From the NCBI GenBank assembly GCA_041591895.1, contig JBFHRE010000113.1, forward strand, positions 1-7,770: a stretch of DNA of 7,770 nt, read 5' to 3'. Origin of the DNA: JBFHRE01 sp041591895 (lineage in GTDB: Bacteria; Actinomycetota; Acidimicrobiia; Spongiisociales; ZC4RG35). This document shows, piece after piece, positions 5,700 through 7,770 of this stretch. Both the position numbers and the translations under genes were made by a program. Under the pieces are notes generated by a model, which did not search any database, was not told the DNA's origin, and was given only the letters and a program-made list of their open reading frames with translations. Numbering within the stretch: the stretch's first letter is position 1; every line of letters starts with the position of its first letter.

Positions 5700-6494
5700 T
5701 CAGCCGGACTGGGCGACGATCCGTCGAGCGAGCTTTGCAACCGGGTGCTCGTCCCCCAGGTCGTCGTCGGGGTGCGTCGTCTGGATGATCTCGAGGTTGT
5801 CCGCCCCCCACTCATCGAGGATCTCGCCCAGATTGGCCGCCACGGTCGAGGCTCCCTCCCGACCGGTCTCGGGTAGGACAACCACGATGTGGGAGCGGTC
5901 CTCTTCGGACATGTGGCTGATGTGGTCCGAAATCCGCACGCTATTGGCGAGGCTCACACCGAGGGAGCGCAGGGCGGAGCGGACCGATCGGGCGGATCCG
6001 GGCGGCGGTACAAACGAGGCGTGCACCACCGAGAAGACTCCGGCGTACCGGCCCATCCGGCTGCGCTCGCGATCGAGCACCGCCACCAGCGATCGTGCGT
6101 TCTTGAGCCCGGTGTCATCGTCTATTTCGTCGAAGAGCGCCAGCTTTGTGAGGGATCCTCCAACCACCTCGGCCGCCCAACCTCCGACCAGCCCAAAAGC
6201 GAGAAACCCGAGGGTGCGGCCGAGGATCAGCCCCGAGAGCGGTGCGATCCCGACCAGGTCGATGGCCGGCTTGCGCAACAGGACATACATGACCACCGCT
6301 GCCATCGAGAGCGCTGCGCCACCCCGGAGCCCGAAGAAGAGGATCGCGGCGAAGATCGGAGCGAACGCCAGTGTGGCCACCACCTCGATGGGGTCCACCC
6401 CCCTGATCGTCATGGTCAGGATCGTCAACCCGAGCAGCGCCAACCCGCTGAGCAGCAGGAGATTGCGTGCGGAGCGATGGAGCGAACCGGTCAT
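5700..6494 (-). CDS. Membrane protein with a degenerate GGDEF-like domain
   Basis: The 264-residue product has an N-terminal membrane domain with about four hydrophobic segments (roughly 11-30, 36-56, 58-73, 80-112). A cytoplasmic part follows that resembles a diguanylate cyclase fold. DDDTGLKNARSL (125-136) corresponds to the D-x-L-T-G-L-x-N-R start of GGDEF domains. VRISDH (186-191) and IVVVLPETGREGA (203-215) match the V-R-x-x-D and V-L-L-P-x-T-x-x-x-G-A segments around the active site. The GGDEF signature itself is replaced by MSEEDR (195-200), so c-di-GMP synthesis is unlikely; a regulatory or protein-binding role is possible. The ATG at 6494 has no Shine-Dalgarno, but a TACACT box lies 8 bases upstream. 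The gene runs toward comEC with 5 bases between stops. The GGDEF relation is my reading of motifs and is not certain. Confidence 0.75.
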   Translation of the reverse strand: MTGSLHRSARNLLLLSGLALLGLTILTMTIRGVDPIEVVATLAFAPIFAAILFFGLRGGAALSMAAVVMYVLLRKPAIDLVGIAPLSGLILGRTLGFLAFGLVGGWAAEVVGGSLTKLALFDEIDDDTGLKNARSLVAVLDRERSRMGRYAGVFSVVHASFVPPPGSARSVRSALRSLGVSLANSVRISDHISHMSEEDRSHIVVVLPETGREGASTVAANLGEILDEWGADNLEIIQTTHPDDDLGDEHPVAKLARRIVAQSG

Positions 6495-6502
6495 GGCCGG
6501 GG

Positions 6503-6508
6503 AGTGTA
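6503..6508 (-). promoter_or_regulatory. Possible -10 box of the GGDEF-like gene
   Basis: TACACT on the minus strand, 8 bases before the ATG at 6494, fits TANNNT. I see no good -35 box at the expected distance. It would give a leaderless or nearly leaderless transcript. It lies two bases from the -35 box of the divergent gene, so the two promoters would compete or be co-regulated. Confidence 0.35.
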
Positions 6509-6510
6509 CG

Positions 6511-6539
6511 TTGACATCGACCTTCCACGAGGACAGACT
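6511..6539 (+). promoter_or_regulatory. Predicted promoter of the 6546 gene
   Basis: A perfect TTGACA -35 box (6511-6516) is followed, after 17 bases, by CAGACT (6534-6539), a weaker -10 box that keeps the key A and final T. The expected transcription start, 7 bases after the -10 box, falls on the GTG at 6546, again predicting a leaderless mRNA. The perfect -35 and the spacing are the main support. Confidence 0.5.
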
Positions 6540-6545
6540 CGCCCG

Positions 6546-6998
6546 GTGCCCGCCGCCCTCCGAACCGCTCTCGCCCGGGTGTTGCTGCTGGGGGTGTTCC
6601 TGATCCCGATCGGCCTCTCCTCGCTGCGCGGTCTGAGCCACCTCCTCACTTGCCGGGAGCAGGTGGCGGCGCCATTTCAGGTTCTCATCATCGATGGACA
6701 GGCGGTGGTGACGTCCGCGGAAGTGATCACGCCCGGCGACGAAGGCCTGGTGTGCGGGGGTCTCGATGTCGATCTCACCGCCGCCACCCGGCCCGGGGGC
6801 GTAGTCGAGGTAACGGTTCCCATCCGGAACCTCACAGAGGCGGACTGGCGGGGATCGGTCCAACTCGACGTGGGCGGCACGCGGGTGCCGGTCGATCTCG
6901 GTCGCGTAGATGCGGGGGAGACCCGGCGTCGTCAGATCGAACTCCGCCTCCCGGAGGAGACGGCGGAATTCAGTGGCGTGCTCCTGATCGGTCCGTGA
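6546..6998 (+). CDS. Small membrane-anchored or exported protein, unknown function
   Basis: I do not recognise this 150-residue protein. Residues about 9-27 are a hydrophobic helix (ARVLLLGVFLIPIGLSSLRG), either a signal anchor or a signal peptide without an obvious cleavage site. The rest would lie outside the membrane. It has two cysteines (C36, C70) that could pair and a beta-rich C-terminal half (about 83-150). There, VVEVTVPIRNLTEADWRGSVQLDVGG looks like the alternating strands of an immunoglobulin-like or CARDB-type sandwich. The GTG at 6546 is chosen because the open frame upstream is antisense to the GGDEF-like gene and the predicted promoter places the transcript start exactly there. 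It precedes holA by 24 bases and may be co-transcribed with it, although holA also has its own possible -10 box. Confidence 0.7.
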   Translation: MPAALRTALARVLLLGVFLIPIGLSSLRGLSHLLTCREQVAAPFQVLIIDGQAVVTSAEVITPGDEGLVCGGLDVDLTAATRPGGVVEVTVPIRNLTEADWRGSVQLDVGGTRVPVDLGRVDAGETRRRQIELRLPEETAEFSGVLLIGP

Positions 6999-7010
6999 AC
7001 CCGTGCCGTG

Positions 7011-7016
7011 TAGCGT
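7011..7016 (+). promoter_or_regulatory. Possible -10 box of holA
   Basis: TAGCGT fits TANNNT and ends exactly 6 bases before the ATG at 7023, as expected for a leaderless start. There is no Shine-Dalgarno in front of holA. No convincing -35 box is visible upstream, so the site is tentative. Confidence 0.35.
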
Positions 7017-7022
7017 CTGAGC

Positions 7023-7770
7023 ATGTCCGCCGGTCTTCTTCATGTGAGTGGTCCGTCCGGCGCCGGACCAGGAGAACGAAGCCAGATGCTGGACCTCGCC
7101 CGTGCCTTCCTTGGTGAACACGGAGTCGAGGAGGTCGACCTCGTCCGAATCGACGTGCCGCTGCGCGGCACCGGAGACGACGGAGACGGCCCGCTCCGGT
7201 CGGAGCTCGAGCCCGTCATACCGCTGCTGCAATCGGCTTCTCTGTTCGGGGGGAAGCAGGGCCTGGAACTGGTCGACGCACAACGGCTCCGGGTGGCCGA
7301 GGCCGAACTGATCTCGGAGCTACTCGATGCCTTCGACCCAGACTCGGTGGCGGTCGCAATCGTGTCGGAGGGCTCGCTGCCTGCTGCACTCGCGAAGAAG
7401 GTCAAGTCGGTCGGCGACTCGAAGTCGGTCGGCAAGATGTGGGAGTGGAGTGCTGCTCGATGGCTCGAGGAGGAGATCCAGGCTCGGGGCCTCCAGATCG
7501 ACCGGGACGCGGCGGCCGCACTGATCCAACGCTTTGGGGCCGACGTCGCCTCGCTTGGCCAGGCCCTCGATCAGCTATCGGAATCGACCGGCAAGATCAA
7601 GGCGGCCGACGTGCTCGATCGGTTCCGCAACCGGCCGAACGAGCCGATCTTCCACTACACCGATGCGGTCGCCAAGGGCGACACCGCCGAGGCGCTCCGG
7701 AGACTCGGAGACCTCCTCACGCATCAGCCGGCACTCGTGATCCTGGGAGCACTCGAAGCCGAGGTTCGGC
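7023..7770 (+). CDS. holA: DNA polymerase III delta subunit (5' part, runs off window)
   Basis: An open frame from the ATG at 7023 continues to the window end without a stop, giving 249 residues of a protein usually about 320-340 long. HolA is the clamp-loader subunit that opens the beta sliding clamp. Features of the family are LLQSASLFGGKQGLELVD (about 68-85, the typical P-L-F-G-x-x-x-L-V-x-V-D region) and a segment ALIQRFGADVASLGQALDQL. NEPIFHYTDAVAKGD (206-220) and a following ALRRLGDLL, corresponding to the I-F-x-L-x-D-A-x-x-x-G-D of HolA, complete the match. The N terminus, with SGPSGAGPGERS (9-20), is unusual for the family. Location after comEC is the standard actinobacterial order, normally followed by rpsT (beyond the window). 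There is no Shine-Dalgarno; a TAGCGT box ends 6 bases before the start. Confidence 0.9.
   Translation, partial: MSAGLLHVSGPSGAGPGERSQMLDLARAFLGEHGVEEVDLVRIDVPLRGTGDDGDGPLRSELEPVIPLLQSASLFGGKQGLELVDAQRLRVAEAELISELLDAFDPDSVAVAIVSEGSLPAALAKKVKSVGDSKSVGKMWEWSAARWLEEEIQARGLQIDRDAAAALIQRFGADVASLGQALDQLSESTGKIKAADVLDRFRNRPNEPIFHYTDAVAKGDTAEALRRLGDLLTHQPALVILGALEAEVR

Noticed and set aside
6495..7283. Minus-strand open frame extending the GGDEF-like gene to 7283
   Set aside because: It runs antisense to the 6546 gene and holA and has low-complexity composition. The hydrophobic N terminus after the ATG at 6494 is a natural protein start.

Overview
The window is a GC-rich stretch of a bacterial chromosome, almost certainly from the phylum Actinomycetota. 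GC-rich third codon positions, GTG starts, start codons apparently used without leaders, and the backbone order leuS - comEA - comEC - holA all point there. I infer an Acidimicrobiia-like or otherwise uncultured lineage from the feel of the proteins; no rRNA or other marker in the window settles it.

Layout. Bases 1-56 are the last codons of leuS (leucyl-tRNA synthetase). Next is a two-gene toxin-antitoxin cassette on the + strand (ribbon-helix-helix antitoxin 149-385, PIN-domain VapC toxin 410-802). It is bounded on both sides by short heptamer repeats of the form CGRGTCN. A minus-strand block follows, transcribed right to left: a coiled-coil protein with a DivIVA-like repeat pattern (2874-2248), a PPK2-family polyphosphate kinase (2211-1399) and a small lipoprotein (1385-834). 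Head to head with the coiled-coil gene, comEA (3017-3628) and comEC (3625-5694) form a translationally coupled DNA-uptake operon on the + strand. Tail to tail with comEC, 5 bases away, is a minus-strand membrane protein (6494-5700) whose cytoplasmic part looks like a GGDEF domain that has lost its signature. A 51-base divergent promoter region then leads to a small exported or membrane-anchored protein (6546-6998) and to the 5' part of holA (DNA polymerase III delta subunit, from 7023, running off the window).

How the genes work together. The backbone is housekeeping and competence: ComEA binds incoming double-stranded DNA at the membrane and ComEC carries the single strand through the membrane. 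The minus-strand block inserted between leuS and comEA joins polyphosphate/nucleotide metabolism to an envelope lipoprotein and a coiled-coil protein. The TA cassette looks like a separate, probably mobile or late-arriving unit.

Regulation visible in the sequence. Several genes (vapB, the 6546 gene, holA, perhaps the GGDEF-like gene) have a -10-like hexamer 6-8 bases before the start codon and no Shine-Dalgarno, which fits leaderless transcripts. In contrast, comEA and the coiled-coil gene have clear Shine-Dalgarno sequences. The ppk2 ribosome-binding site lies inside a perfect 10-bp hairpin. No RNA genes, CRISPR arrays, insertion sequences or prophage genes were seen, and no non-coding gap exceeds 150 bases. 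I found no clear new multi-gene system; the most unusual items are the degenerate GGDEF membrane protein beside comEC, the hairpin over the ppk2 start and the repeat-flanked TA cassette.
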